Notes: generated by a model from the sequence alone, not told the origin. 64,000 nt of DNA from Lactococcus paracarnosus (GCF_006770285.1 NZ_CP017195.1:558001-622000); one strand, 5' to 3'; positions 36,746-46,258 are shown, counted from the stretch's first letter. Made by a program: numbers and translations.

Positions 36746-37816
36746 ATGAGCTTGAAAATTGGCATTATTGGGTGCGGTGGTATCGCAAATGGTAAACATT
36801 TACCAGCACTTTCAAAATTAGCTATCGTTGAATTAGTCGCTTTTTGTGACCTAGAAGTTTCCCGTGCTGAGGCAGCAAAAAAAGCATTTGGCACTGAGGA
36901 CGCATTGGTCTTTACAGATTATCAAGACCTTTTAAAACTTGATTTAGATGCGGTTCATGTGCTAACGCCTAACGTGTCACATGCCCCATTGACAATTGCC
37001 GCTTTGGAAGCTGGCTGCCATGTTATGTGTGAAAAACCAATGGCCAAAACATCAAAAGAAGCTAAGGCGATGATTGAAGCAGCCAAAAGAACAGGAAAAA
37101 AGCTAACGATTGGCTATCAAAATCGCTTCAGAACAGATTCGCAATATCTACATACGATTTGTGAGGCGGGTGAGCTTGGTGAAGTTTATACAGCCAAAGC
37201 GCATGCTATCAGACGTCGCGCAGTCCCAACTTGGGGCGTCTTCCTTGATGAAGCAGCCCAAGGTGGCGGACCATTGATTGATATTGGAACACATGCCCTT
37301 GATTTAACGCTTTGGATGATGGACAACTACACTCCTAAATATGTGGTTGGTAATGCCTACCATAAATTATCTGGCACTAAAAATGCGGCTAATGCATGGG
37401 GCCCATGGGATCCAGAAAAATTTACAGTAGAAGACTCAGCGATTGGCTTTGTTGTCATGGAAAATGGTGCAACCATCTACCTTGAGTCAAGTTGGGCCAT
37501 CAACTCATTAGATGTGAAAGAAGCAAAAACAACCCTGATGGGGACAAAAGCTGGTGCTGACATGAATAACGGCTTGACCATTAATGGTGAAGAACATGGC
37601 TTGCTCTACGAGAAAAAAATTGAGCTGGAAACTGGTGGTGTTGATTTCTACGATGGTGCTGGTGATGATCCTGCCTTTAATGAAGCTGAGAGCTGGTATG
37701 ATGCAATTGTTAATGATACAGACCCACTCGTTAAACCCGAACAAGCATTAGTTGTCACACAAATACTAGAAGGTATCTATGAGTCAGCTGAAACTGGCCA
37801 ACCCGTATTCTTATAA
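36746..37816 (+). CDS. Gfo/Idh/MocA-family NAD(P)-dependent sugar dehydrogenase
   Basis: 356 residues. N-terminal Rossmann fold with IGIIGCGGIANGKHLPAL, the family-defining CEKPMAKT at about residue 95, and the C-terminal substrate domain with GGGPLIDIGTHALDLTLWMM (catalytic Asp/His). The family oxidises sugar hydroxyls, often at C3. ATG 36746 is chosen because GGAGG lies 5 bp before it; the earlier ATG at 36713 falls inside a cre-like motif. With ThuA, a TIM-barrel protein and a second member of this family, it suggests oxidation of an imported sugar. Confidence 0.88.
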   Translation: MSLKIGIIGCGGIANGKHLPALSKLAIVELVAFCDLEVSRAEAAKKAFGTEDALVFTDYQDLLKLDLDAVHVLTPNVSHAPLTIAALEAGCHVMCEKPMAKTSKEAKAMIEAAKRTGKKLTIGYQNRFRTDSQYLHTICEAGELGEVYTAKAHAIRRRAVPTWGVFLDEAAQGGGPLIDIGTHALDLTLWMMDNYTPKYVVGNAYHKLSGTKNAANAWGPWDPEKFTVEDSAIGFVVMENGATIYLESSWAINSLDVKEAKTTLMGTKAGADMNNGLTINGEEHGLLYEKKIELETGGVDFYDGAGDDPAFNEAESWYDAIVNDTDPLVKPEQALVVTQILEGIYESAETGQPVFL

Positions 37817-37853
37817 TTGAGTAAACAGCAGAAAGCATAGAAAGTGTTAGTAA

Positions 37854-38567
37854 ATGATTAAAGTTACCATATGGAATGAATATCGACATGAATTAGTGGA
37901 TCCCAAAGTGAGTAGCATGTACCCGAAAGGTATACATGGGCAGCTAGCCTCATTTTTACAAAATGAATTTGAGGTCATAACAGCAACCTTGGATCAGCCA
38001 GAACATGGTTTAACTGAAGCTATTCTAGCCAATACTGATGTCTTGCTCTGGTGGGGACATATCGCCCACGATGAGGTGTCAGATAGCATTGTCGAACGTG
38101 TCCATCAACGTGTCCTTGAAGGGATGGGGTTGATTGTGCTACATTCAGGTCATTTCTCCAAGCTATTCAAGAAATTGATGGGAACATCATGTGATTTGAA
38201 ATGGCGAGAAGACGAACAACCTTGTCGTATCTGGAATGTTAATCCTGGACACCCGATTACACAGGGCATAGGTGACTTTATAGATCTGGAAATGGAAGAG
38301 ATGTATGGCGAGCACTTTGATATTCCAGCACCTGACGAGTTGGTCCTAGTTAGCTGGTATCCTGGTGGTGAAATTTTCCGAAGTGGCTGTGTCTACAAAC
38401 GTGGTAATGGGAAAATATTCTACTTCCAGCCAGGCCACGAAACATATCCGAGTTACTATGATGAAAATGTACAGCGTATCATCAAAAATGCCGTTTCGTT
38501 TTGTACACCGACAGGTAACAGCTATCCAAGCTATGGTCATTTTGAAAAAAAGGAGATTAAGGCATGA
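37854..38567 (+). CDS. ThuA-domain protein
   Basis: 237 residues of the ThuA-like class I glutamine amidotransferase-fold family: [10 protein letters not shown] at the start, [12 protein letters not shown], and [14 protein letters not shown] in the nucleophile-elbow region, where no cysteine is present. In rhizobia ThuA works with the ThuB dehydrogenase in trehalose, sucrose and related disaccharide use through 3-keto derivatives. That makes a keto-glycoside role plausible here, but the chemistry of this protein is not established. It overlaps the next gene by 4 bp and follows the dehydrogenase by 37 bp. Confidence 0.82.
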   Translation: MIKVTIWNEYRHELVDPKVSSMYPKGIHGQLASFLQNEFEVITATLDQPEHGLTEAILANTDVLLWWGHIAHDEVSDSIVERVHQRVLEGMGLIVLHSGHFSKLFKKLMGTSCDLKWREDEQPCRIWNVNPGHPITQGIGDFIDLEMEEMYGEHFDIPAPDELVLVSWYPGGEIFRSGCVYKRGNGKIFYFQPGHETYPSYYDENVQRIIKNAVSFCTPTGNSYPSYGHFEKKEIKA

Positions 38568-39532
38568 AATTAGGCGTTTTTACCCCATTATTTAATAACT
38601 TATCGTTTGATGAGATGATAGCTGAAGTCGCATCTAAAGGCTTGCAAACTGTCGAGATTGGCACTGGTGGTAGTCCGGGTAATGCCCACTTAGATATTGA
38701 TAAATTACTAGCATCTAGTGATGCCCGTAAAGACTATTTGGCGAGACTATCAGATAAAAATTTAGAAATCTCAGCCCTATCTTGTCACAATAATCCGATT
38801 TCACCACTCGCTGATGTTGCCAAGGAAGCAGATGAATTACTACGCAAAACAATCAAACTGGCAAGTTTGATGCATGTCCCCGTTGTGAATGGCTTTTCCG
38901 GTGTAGCAGGCGGGAATGCAACAGACACGCATGTCAACTGGCCAGTATTACCTTGGCCGACAGAATATGATGATTCCTATAATTATCAATGGGATAACAA
39001 ATTGATTCCTTACTGGAAGGGGATCAATACGGAAGCAACAGCTGCTGGGATTAAGATCGGTATTGAGTTACATGGTGGTTTCTTGGCACATACCCCTTAC
39101 ACCATGCTAAGATTACGTGATGCAGCGGGTGATGCCATAGGGTGTAATCTCGATCCGAGTCATCTGTGGTGGCAAGGGATTGATCCAGTCGCTGCGATTA
39201 AAATATTAGGATCAAAAAATGCGATTCATCATTTCCATGCCAAGGATACTTATTTAGATCAAGACAATATCAATATGCATGGCTTAACTGACATGCAGCC
39301 TTACGATAATGTTGCAACACGTGCCTGGACTTTCCGGTCAGTTGGCTGTGGGCATGACTTAAAAGTGTGGTCTGATATTGTATCAGCATTGCGGATTTAT
39401 GGCTACGATTATGTCCTAAGTATTGAACATGAAGACCCAATCATGTCGATTGATGAAGGCTTAAATCGTGCGATCACAAACTTACGTTCAGTGATGATTC
39501 AGGATCAACCAGCAAATCCATGGTGGTTATAA
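38564..39532 (+). CDS. TIM-barrel sugar isomerase/epimerase (AP endonuclease 2 fold)
   Basis: 322 residues of the xylose-isomerase-like TIM-barrel family. Metal-site residues are in [12 protein letters not shown] (Glu), [13 protein letters not shown] (Asp/His), [11 protein letters not shown] and [10 protein letters not shown]. Family members include sugar isomerases, epimerases, IolE/IolI inositol enzymes and C-glycoside-cleaving enzymes acting on 3-keto-glycosides. The sequence alone does not choose between them. Coupling to thuA (4-bp overlap) and flanking Gfo/Idh/MocA genes argue for action on a keto-sugar. Confidence 0.85.
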   Translation: MKLGVFTPLFNNLSFDEMIAEVASKGLQTVEIGTGGSPGNAHLDIDKLLASSDARKDYLARLSDKNLEISALSCHNNPISPLADVAKEADELLRKTIKLASLMHVPVVNGFSGVAGGNATDTHVNWPVLPWPTEYDDSYNYQWDNKLIPYWKGINTEATAAGIKIGIELHGGFLAHTPYTMLRLRDAAGDAIGCNLDPSHLWWQGIDPVAAIKILGSKNAIHHFHAKDTYLDQDNINMHGLTDMQPYDNVATRAWTFRSVGCGHDLKVWSDIVSALRIYGYDYVLSIEHEDPIMSIDEGLNRAITNLRSVMIQDQPANPWWL

Positions 39533-39640
39533 GCTATGAATCAGTCCTAGGTGACCCTAATCAGAGCATGTGAGATAAGTTTAGTATCTCGGGAGTACCG
39601 ATAACAGTTAAAAGATAGATAGGATAAATGAGGTAAGAAT

Positions 39641-40675
39641 ATGACAGCGATTAAGTTTGTGATCATCGGTTACGGTGGGATGGGGAGTTATCATAAAAAA
39701 GAATTGATGCCCAATGAGCTTGTGCAGGTCGTAGGGGTTTATGATATTTCCCAAACAGCTCAAGACAGTGCGCGTGAGGTAGGGCTTAAAGTGTATGATA
39801 GCCTTGAGCATGTCTTAGCTGATGAAACAGTGGAAGCGGTATTAATCGCAACACCAAATGATGCCCATAAAGCGATAGCAATTGCCGCACTTCATGCTGG
39901 TAAGCACGTCATTTGTGAGAAACCTGTTGCAATGAATGTTGCGGAACTAGATGATATTTTAGCGGTTGCAAAAGAGACTGGCAAGACGTTCATGGTACAC
40001 CAAAATCGCCGTTGGGATCCGGATTTTCTCGTAATTAGAGACCTGTATCAAACGGGTCAAATAGGTGATCTATTCCAGATTGAATCTCGTGTCCATGGTG
40101 CCAATGGCATTCCAGGTGACTGGCGAGAGCAGGCAAAGCATGGTGGTGGCATGTTGCTGGATTGGGGTGTCCATCTAATCGACCAGTTATTGTGGCTGAT
40201 AGATAGCCCCATCAAACAGATGTCAGTTGATTTCTCTTATATTTTAGGCAATGAGGTCGATGATGGGTTCATCCTATATTTGACATTTGAGAATGGGATA
40301 CGTGCCTTAATTGAAGTGGGTACCACAAACTACAGTCAATTACCGCGCTGGTATGTTAAAGGCCTTAATGGTGCTGCAAAAATAGAAGACTGGGACCTAT
40401 CAGGCGAACTTGTCGTTGCAACAAATAAGGCCGATGTCCTTGCGCCTAAGCCAATCAAAGCCGGTGTTGGTTTGACCAAGACGATGGCACCCCCATCTGA
40501 GGAAGCAACAGTCAAGCATGCTATCAACCCAATACCTGCTGATTTTCTACCATTCTACCAGAATGTCTTTGATGTTATGAGACATGGTGCACAACCAATT
40601 GTTAAAAACGAACAAGTTCGCAAAGTCTTACAGCTTATCGATGATGTCTTTGCACTGGTTGAGGAAGCTAAATAA
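39641..40675 (+). CDS. Second Gfo/Idh/MocA-family dehydrogenase
   Basis: 344 residues with Rossmann motif VIIGYGGMGSYH, CEKPVAMN at about residue 92, and GGGMLLDWGVHLIDQLLWLI in the substrate domain. It differs clearly from the first dehydrogenase of the cluster, so it is not a recent duplicate. One enzyme may oxidise the glycoside and the other reduce or re-oxidise a cleaved product, a division seen in keto-glycoside pathways; this is inference. It ends the run of same-strand catabolic genes and is followed by a terminator. Confidence 0.87.
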   Translation: MTAIKFVIIGYGGMGSYHKKELMPNELVQVVGVYDISQTAQDSAREVGLKVYDSLEHVLADETVEAVLIATPNDAHKAIAIAALHAGKHVICEKPVAMNVAELDDILAVAKETGKTFMVHQNRRWDPDFLVIRDLYQTGQIGDLFQIESRVHGANGIPGDWREQAKHGGGMLLDWGVHLIDQLLWLIDSPIKQMSVDFSYILGNEVDDGFILYLTFENGIRALIEVGTTNYSQLPRWYVKGLNGAAKIEDWDLSGELVVATNKADVLAPKPIKAGVGLTKTMAPPSEEATVKHAINPIPADFLPFYQNVFDVMRHGAQPIVKNEQVRKVLQLIDDVFALVEEAK

Positions 40676-40712
40676 GTCAACTTGATAAAGTACACTAAAT
40701 GTTCATATTAAG

Positions 40713-40749
40713 AAAAACGTTTGTTGCATTTGCAATGAGCGTTTTTTTT
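40713..40749 (+). terminator. Terminator of the dehydrogenase/thuA unit
   Basis: AAAAACG...TTGCA / TGCAA...CGTTTTT hairpin with internal mismatches, followed by a T-run. Confidence 0.7.
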
Positions 40750-40807
40750 GATACATGCTAATCTCAAGAGGAGATGCCTGATTATAAAGTCATGTAAAAT
40801 AAAAACA

Positions 40808-40873
40808 GAAAACGCTTGCAAAATATTTTTTTTATGATAGAATTAATTTATAAACAACTTGTACGTACAAGTT
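40808..40873 (+). promoter_or_regulatory. treBC promoter with cre site and TreR-type operator
   Basis: TTGCAA (40816-40821), 16 bp, TAGAAT (40838-40843). A cre-like sequence GAAAACGCTTGCA (40808-40820) covers the -35. A perfect 18-bp palindrome AACTTGTACGTACAAGTT (40856-40873) lies at the predicted transcription start. It has the TTGTA-N2-TACAA form of TreR operators and is the likely target of the repressor at 28875-29591. Confidence 0.82.
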
Positions 40874-40923
40874 AGGGTGCTGTGAATCCTAAGTTTTATA
40901 ACGTTATATTAAAGGAGACCCGG

Positions 40924-42957
40924 ATGGGAAAATTTGAAAAACAAGCCAAGGAGCTACTCGATGCGATTGGTGGGAAAGAAAATGTTGCCGCAGTAACCCA
41001 CTGCGCAACACGCATGCGCTTTGTGCTCAACGATGATGCCAAAGCAGACAAAAAAAGAATCGAAGCTATTTCAACGACGAAAGGCATGTTTACAAATGCC
41101 GGACAATTTCAAGTCATCATCGGCAATGACGTTGCTGACTTTTATAATGACTTTTCAGCAATCAGTGGGATAGAAGGTGTCTCAAAAGAAGCTGCCAAGT
41201 CAGCTGCTAAGACCAATCAAAATGTCATTCAAAAATTAGTTGGTACCTTGTCTGAGATTTTTACACCTTTATTACCAGCAATTATTGTAGGAGGGCTTAT
41301 CCTAGGCTTCCGTAATATTTTGGAAGGTGTGCAGATACAAGCCTTAGGTCAAGCTGCTGTTGATGGGGTATTAAAAGTCACTTCAGAAGGTAAACCAGTT
41401 TGGAATACAATCGTGCAGGTCTCGCCTTTTTGGAATGGTGTCAATAGTTTTCTATGGTTACCTGGTGAAGCGATTTTCCACTTCTTACCAGTTGGGATTA
41501 CCTGGTCTGTTACGCGTAAGATGGGCACCACGCAAATCTTGGGGATTGTCCTTGGGATTACGCTAGTTTCACCACAGCTTTTAAATGCTTATGCTGTAAA
41601 TGGGACGACAGCTGCTGAAATTGCTAAAAATTGGACCTGGGATTTTGGCTTCTTTACTCTAGAAAAAATTGGTTACCAAGCGCAAGTTATTCCTGCCATG
41701 GCAGCAGGGTTCTTATTAGCCTATCTAGAACGTTTCTTTAGAAAACACATTCCAGAAGCTATTTCTATGATCTTTGTGCCCTTATTCTCACTATTACCAA
41801 CAATCATTGCGGCTCACGCAATCATTGGCCCAATCGGTTGGAAAATTGGACAAGGAATTTCTTTTGTGGTGAATACAGGACTAACGTCCTCTCTTGCTTG
41901 GTTATTCGGTGGGGTCTTTGGTATCCTTTATGCCCCACTCGTGATCACAGGCTTACATCATACAACGTTAGCCATTGATGCCCAGTTGATTGCCGATTAT
42001 GGTTCAACCAATTTATGGCCATTGATTGATCTGTCTAATATCGCCCAAGGTGCTTCAGTATTTGCTGTTTACCTGCTTCATAAAAAGAACAAGAAAGAAG
42101 CAGAAATTTCAGTGCCATCTACGATTTCAGCATGGTTAGGGGTAACTGAACCAGCCATGTTCGGGATCAACTTAAAATACCTCTATCCCTTTGTCGCTGC
42201 CATGATCGGATCAGGTATCGCAGGCATGGTCTCTACCTTCATGGGTGTTCGGGCTAACTCGATCGGTGTTGGTGGACTGCCTGGTATTCTAGCCATTCGT
42301 GGTGAAGACATGTTGAAATTCTTATTGCCAATGTTAATCGCACTAGTTGTACCAATCCTATTGACCTTCTTCTTCCGTCAAGCAGGTATTTTTAATAAAC
42401 TTGACAGAGTAGGTGCTGGCGCAGTAAACTTATCTGAACAGGATGCAGCGCTTGATGCTTTAGAAGGTGCCGCACAAGCGGGAACAGCTATTGGGACGAC
42501 AGTTGAGATTACTAGCCCCTTAAAAGGAGAGGTACGGGCACTCTCAACTGCTAGTGATCCTGTGTTTAGTCAAGGTATGATGGGTGAGGGTGTGGTTATC
42601 CTGCCTTCTGAAGGCTTGTTATCAGCACCCTTTGCTGGGGTCGTATCAGCTGTCTTTCCAACAAAACATGCGATTGGCCTCATTTCTGATGCCGGTGTAG
42701 AAGTGCTGATTCATATCGGTATGGACACTGTTTCCTTAGCAGGTAAAGGTTTTGAAACCTTTGTTGCGCAAGGTGATCATGTCATAAAAGGTCAGAAATT
42801 ACTGACATTTGATATCGACTTCATCAAAAATCAAGGATTTGTTATCGAAACACCAGTTATTGTGACAAATCAAGATAGTTTTCAAGCAGATTTACTAGGG
42901 CAGGTGCCACATGCAACGTTGACAGGTGATGTGATCATGACTGCCACTAAACGATAA
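40924..42957 (+). CDS. treB: PTS trehalose-specific transporter EIIBCA
   Basis: 677 residues with the full glucose/sucrose-family PTS layout: EIIB (about 1-85, phospho-Cys in VTHCATRMRF), EIIC (about 110-480, ten helices) and a fused EIIA (about 520-677, phospho-His in EVLIHIGMDT). Imports trehalose as trehalose 6-phosphate. ATG 40924 (MGKFEKQAKE) follows AAAGGAGA; the in-frame GTG at 40882 is too early. Specificity is supported by treC directly downstream and the TreR-type palindrome upstream. A carried EIIA means no separate EIIA gene is needed. Confidence 0.92.
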   Translation: MGKFEKQAKELLDAIGGKENVAAVTHCATRMRFVLNDDAKADKKRIEAISTTKGMFTNAGQFQVIIGNDVADFYNDFSAISGIEGVSKEAAKSAAKTNQNVIQKLVGTLSEIFTPLLPAIIVGGLILGFRNILEGVQIQALGQAAVDGVLKVTSEGKPVWNTIVQVSPFWNGVNSFLWLPGEAIFHFLPVGITWSVTRKMGTTQILGIVLGITLVSPQLLNAYAVNGTTAAEIAKNWTWDFGFFTLEKIGYQAQVIPAMAAGFLLAYLERFFRKHIPEAISMIFVPLFSLLPTIIAAHAIIGPIGWKIGQGISFVVNTGLTSSLAWLFGGVFGILYAPLVITGLHHTTLAIDAQLIADYGSTNLWPLIDLSNIAQGASVFAVYLLHKKNKKEAEISVPSTISAWLGVTEPAMFGINLKYLYPFVAAMIGSGIAGMVSTFMGVRANSIGVGGLPGILAIRGEDMLKFLLPMLIALVVPILLTFFFRQAGIFNKLDRVGAGAVNLSEQDAALDALEGAAQAGTAIGTTVEITSPLKGEVRALSTASDPVFSQGMMGEGVVILPSEGLLSAPFAGVVSAVFPTKHAIGLISDAGVEVLIHIGMDTVSLAGKGFETFVAQGDHVIKGQKLLTFDIDFIKNQGFVIETPVIVTNQDSFQADLLGQVPHATLTGDVIMTATKR

Positions 42958-42978
42958 GAACAAGTACAAGTAAACGAT

Positions 42979-43010
42979 AAAAGGGCTAACCGCAAGGAGA
43001 ACGCCCTTTT
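42979..43010 (+). other. Hairpin between treB and treC
   Basis: AAAAGGGC / GCCCTTTT stem around a 16-base loop that contains AAGGAGA. It is followed by GTTAATT rather than a long T-run, so it may be a partial terminator or a message-processing site lowering treC relative to treB. Confidence 0.55.
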
Positions 43011-43032
43011 GTTAATTAAGGGGATGAACAGC

Positions 43033-44640
43033 ATGACGTTTAAAAATAAAGTAATCTATCAGATTTATCCTAAATCTTTTTTAGATACAACCGGAAATGG
43101 GATAGGAGATATACAAGGGATTATCTCAAAGCTAGATTATCTAGCTGATCTTGGCATCGATATGATCTGGCTAAATCCGATCTACCCAAGTCCTCAGCGT
43201 GATAATGGTTATGACATCTCAGACTATACCGCCATTGACCCAGTATTTGGGACAATGGCTGACTTTGATAAGCTGATTGCAGCAGCTAAGCAACGAGGCA
43301 TTGATGTCATGCTGGATATGGTACTTAACCATGTATCTATCGAACATGAGTGGTTTCAAAAGGCCTTAGCAGGGGATACCTACTATCAAGATTTCTTCTT
43401 CATTCAAGATACACCGACTGACTGGGTATCAAAATTCGGTGGTAACGCCTGGGCACCATTTGGGGATACGGGTAACTATTACCTCCACTTATTTGATGTC
43501 ACACAGGCTGACCTCAACTGGCGTAATGAGCATGTCCGAAAGGCCTTGTTTGAGGTGGTTAATTTTTGGCGCGAGAAAGGTGTGTATGGTTTCCGATTCG
43601 ATGTGATTAATCTGATCGGTAAAGATACGCTGCTTAAGTCAAATCCAGTGAATGAGGGCAAAGCGGAATACACGGATAAACCGCTGACACACGACTATCT
43701 CCACATGCTGAATCATGCAACATTTGGTCAAGATGAGGCGAGTATCACGGTTGGGGAGATGAGTTCTACAACCATCGATAACTGTATCCTCTATAGCCAA
43801 CCTAACCGACATGAACTATCGATGGCCTTTAATTTCCATCATCTGAAAGTAGACTATGCTGATGGTCAAAAATGGACCAAGTCACCCTTTGATTTTCAAG
43901 CATTAAGAACCCTTTTTCATAGCTGGGGACAACAGATGAGTGATGGACATGGCTGGAATGCGCTTTTCTGGAACAACCATGATCAACCGCGTGCAATTAA
44001 TCGATTTATCGACTACAAAAATTTCCGGATTAAGGGTGCAACGATGTTGGCAGCAAGTATCCATCTCAGTCGTGGGACACCTTATATTTATATGGGGGAA
44101 GAGATTGGCATGATCGACCCAGATTTTAAGGATATGTCTGATTATGTAGACGTTGAATCTAAAAATGCCTATCAAAGCCTGATAGAGAGTGGTCATAGCC
44201 ATGAACAAGCCTTCGAAATCATTCAAATCAAGTCCCGTGATAATGCTAGAACACCGATGCAATGGGATAATTCAGCAAATGCAGGCTTTTCAACAGGACA
44301 GCCTTGGCTTGCAACAGGTAATCACCAGGAGATTAATGTTGAAAATGACAAAGATGGTGAAATATATCGCTTTTATAAGCAATTGATTGCATTCCGTAAA
44401 TCAGACCAGTTGATTGCTGAGGGGAGTTACCAGGCAACCTATCAAGACTCAGATACGATTTATGGCTTTATCCGTGAATTTGAGGATCGTAAGTTACTTG
44501 TGCTTAATAATTTTTCAAATCAGGTTGTTAATTTTGACATATTAACTGAGTTTAAAAATAGTGAGATTTTGATTAATAATTATTCAGACTACACTGAAAA
44601 TAGCCTACACCCCTATCAAGCTATCGCTTTTCTTATATAA
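43033..44640 (+). CDS. treC: Alpha,alpha-phosphotrehalase (GH13)
   Basis: 535 residues. Hydrolyses trehalose 6-phosphate to glucose and glucose 6-phosphate in the cytoplasm. GH13 motifs: DMVLNHVS (region I), GFRFDVIN with the nucleophile Asp (about residue 199), VGEMSS with the acid Glu, and NNHDQPR. The opening KVIYQIYPKSFLDTTGNGIG is typical of phosphotrehalases/oligo-1,6-glucosidases. Start ATG 43033 after AAGGGGAT. Lactococcus lactis instead uses a trehalose 6-phosphate phosphorylase, so a GH13 hydrolase here differs from that species. The treB partner fixes the substrate. Confidence 0.9.
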   Translation: MTFKNKVIYQIYPKSFLDTTGNGIGDIQGIISKLDYLADLGIDMIWLNPIYPSPQRDNGYDISDYTAIDPVFGTMADFDKLIAAAKQRGIDVMLDMVLNHVSIEHEWFQKALAGDTYYQDFFFIQDTPTDWVSKFGGNAWAPFGDTGNYYLHLFDVTQADLNWRNEHVRKALFEVVNFWREKGVYGFRFDVINLIGKDTLLKSNPVNEGKAEYTDKPLTHDYLHMLNHATFGQDEASITVGEMSSTTIDNCILYSQPNRHELSMAFNFHHLKVDYADGQKWTKSPFDFQALRTLFHSWGQQMSDGHGWNALFWNNHDQPRAINRFIDYKNFRIKGATMLAASIHLSRGTPYIYMGEEIGMIDPDFKDMSDYVDVESKNAYQSLIESGHSHEQAFEIIQIKSRDNARTPMQWDNSANAGFSTGQPWLATGNHQEINVENDKDGEIYRFYKQLIAFRKSDQLIAEGSYQATYQDSDTIYGFIREFEDRKLLVLNNFSNQVVNFDILTEFKNSEILINNYSDYTENSLHPYQAIAFLI

Positions 44641-44771
44641 ACCGTTTTGACGATTAGCTAAAACAGGACAACTCTGGCCACTTGTTGAGGCTATTTATAT
44701 AGAAAATAGTTGAATTGATTGGGACTGTTAAACGACGTGATGGAAGCACTAAATTACGTCAATAATGATAT

Positions 44772-44797
44772 AAAAGTTGTCTTCGGACAGCTTTTTT
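44772..44797 (+). terminator. treBC terminator
   Basis: AAAAGTTGTC / GACAGCTTTT stem (G-U pair) with the stable TTCG loop, followed by T-run. The rest of 44641-45016 holds no gene; it is very AT-rich and presumably carries the promoter of the protease gene. Confidence 0.75.
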
Positions 44798-45016
44798 CGT
44801 AGATTTTTTAACTGGTATGATATTAATCACAAGTATTGATGGATAAAATATTAAGAAAAATTAATTTTATGGCAAAATATGAGTAAATATCTAATATTAA
44901 TTTAACTGTCATTATAATTAATTTTATGATAAACTATCAATATAGAGGACTTAAATAATATATAGAGAAGAGTTATAAGCAGGCATATCTGTTTAAATTT
45001 TAAAAGGAAAAAAATA

Positions 45017-46258
45017 ATGAAAAAATATGTGATTCTAGGTATTATGTTGCTAAGCAATTTTTGCTTCATCGGAAAAATTGAGGCTAAAGATTTTGTCGTC
45101 CCATCAGCAGATTACAGTGTGTCTGATCAAGATGTCACAGGATTTCCCTATTCATCGGTTGTTTATGTATCAAAAAGATATCCTGCTGGTAATTTAAGCA
45201 GAGGATCAGGGGTGGTTATCGGGAGGGATTATGTCCTTACCGCAGGACATGTAAATAATGGTTGGAAGACGGTTGATATCATACCAGGTTTAAGAAGCAA
45301 TAATACTGATCCCTTTGGCAGATGGACTGGAGATAGAGAGAAGTCAAAGACGACCCCATACTATCAAGGAGGCTACGGTAGAGATGATTATGCAATCATC
45401 AAAGTCAATCCTAGGAAAAATAGTGATGGCTCCTATACACATATCGGTGACGTAGTGAAACCTCTTACCCTGCTTACTGATGCAGCCAATCATTCTTTTT
45501 TTACTGGTGATAACCTTGCCTTAGTCGGCTATCCAAGTTTTAACGGACATACCCAATATTTTGCTAACTATAATGCGACAAGAATTAAAGGCGTCCATAC
45601 GATTTATGGGACGGTCAGGTCTTCTGGTGGCATGTCAGGAGGACCTCTATTAAATAGTGCCGCCCAAGTGATAGGTCCATATCATGGTGGTGGTCAGATT
45701 TCTGCGATGGGTTATCCAAAGGTGAACGAGTTTGTACTGCCATGGGGACTAAATCAAGAAACGTCTAGGGTATATGTCTGTCCGGATAAGTCAGAGTGGG
45801 AAATTAAACGCAAACAAATCAACCCGGAAGGAAGCTATGTAGAAAAAAAGAATGGGGATACGATCAGTTCATCTGAATTAAAAAAAGCCAGCGAAGTAAA
45901 ACCAGGGTACCGACTAACCAAGTTAACGGACGGTGTGAATACTTATGATGTAAATAATAGTCTTAGGATGTTAATAGGCGGTCTGACCCTATATCCTAAA
46001 GAGGCGATTGCAAATCGCTATCAGATCAAGTTTGATGGAAACAGTGGTCTTGGAACGATGGACAATCAAGCCATGACCTATGATCAAAAGGCAAACGTTC
46101 CAAAAAATAAGTTTGAGAAGACAGGCCACCAGTTCAAGGGTTGGAATACACAAAAGGACGGTCAAGGTCAAGGATATTTAGCAGATGAGGAGATTCAAAA
46201 TTTATCCACTGAGCAGAATGGTACGGTCTTCCTCTATGCACAGTGGCAAGCGGATTAA
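45017..46258 (+). CDS. Secreted trypsin-like serine protease, truncated copy
   Basis: 413 residues: signal peptide (about 1-23), then a glutamyl-endopeptidase/V8-like trypsin fold with triad His78 (LTAGHVNNG), Asp124 (GRDDYAI) and Ser207 (GGMSGGPLLN). A Listeria-Bacteroides (InlB B-type) repeat follows at about 335-411 (FDGNSGLGTMDNQAMTYDQK, then LYAQWQ). It ends where its tandem copy reads a glutamine: TAA here against CAA there. The MucBP-like and LPXTG parts are therefore lost, and the product should be released instead of wall-bound. Remnants of the lost part follow in 46259-46617. The protease domain itself shows no damage. Confidence 0.85.
   Translation: MKKYVILGIMLLSNFCFIGKIEAKDFVVPSADYSVSDQDVTGFPYSSVVYVSKRYPAGNLSRGSGVVIGRDYVLTAGHVNNGWKTVDIIPGLRSNNTDPFGRWTGDREKSKTTPYYQGGYGRDDYAIIKVNPRKNSDGSYTHIGDVVKPLTLLTDAANHSFFTGDNLALVGYPSFNGHTQYFANYNATRIKGVHTIYGTVRSSGGMSGGPLLNSAAQVIGPYHGGGQISAMGYPKVNEFVLPWGLNQETSRVYVCPDKSEWEIKRKQINPEGSYVEKKNGDTISSSELKKASEVKPGYRLTKLTDGVNTYDVNNSLRMLIGGLTLYPKEAIANRYQIKFDGNSGLGTMDNQAMTYDQKANVPKNKFEKTGHQFKGWNTQKDGQGQGYLADEEIQNLSTEQNGTVFLYAQWQAD

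Noticed and set aside
43033-44640. Trehalose 6-phosphate phosphorylase as in Lactococcus lactis
   Set aside because: The protein has GH13 catalytic motifs (GFRFDVIN, VGEMSS, NNHDQPR), not those of the GH65 phosphorylases.
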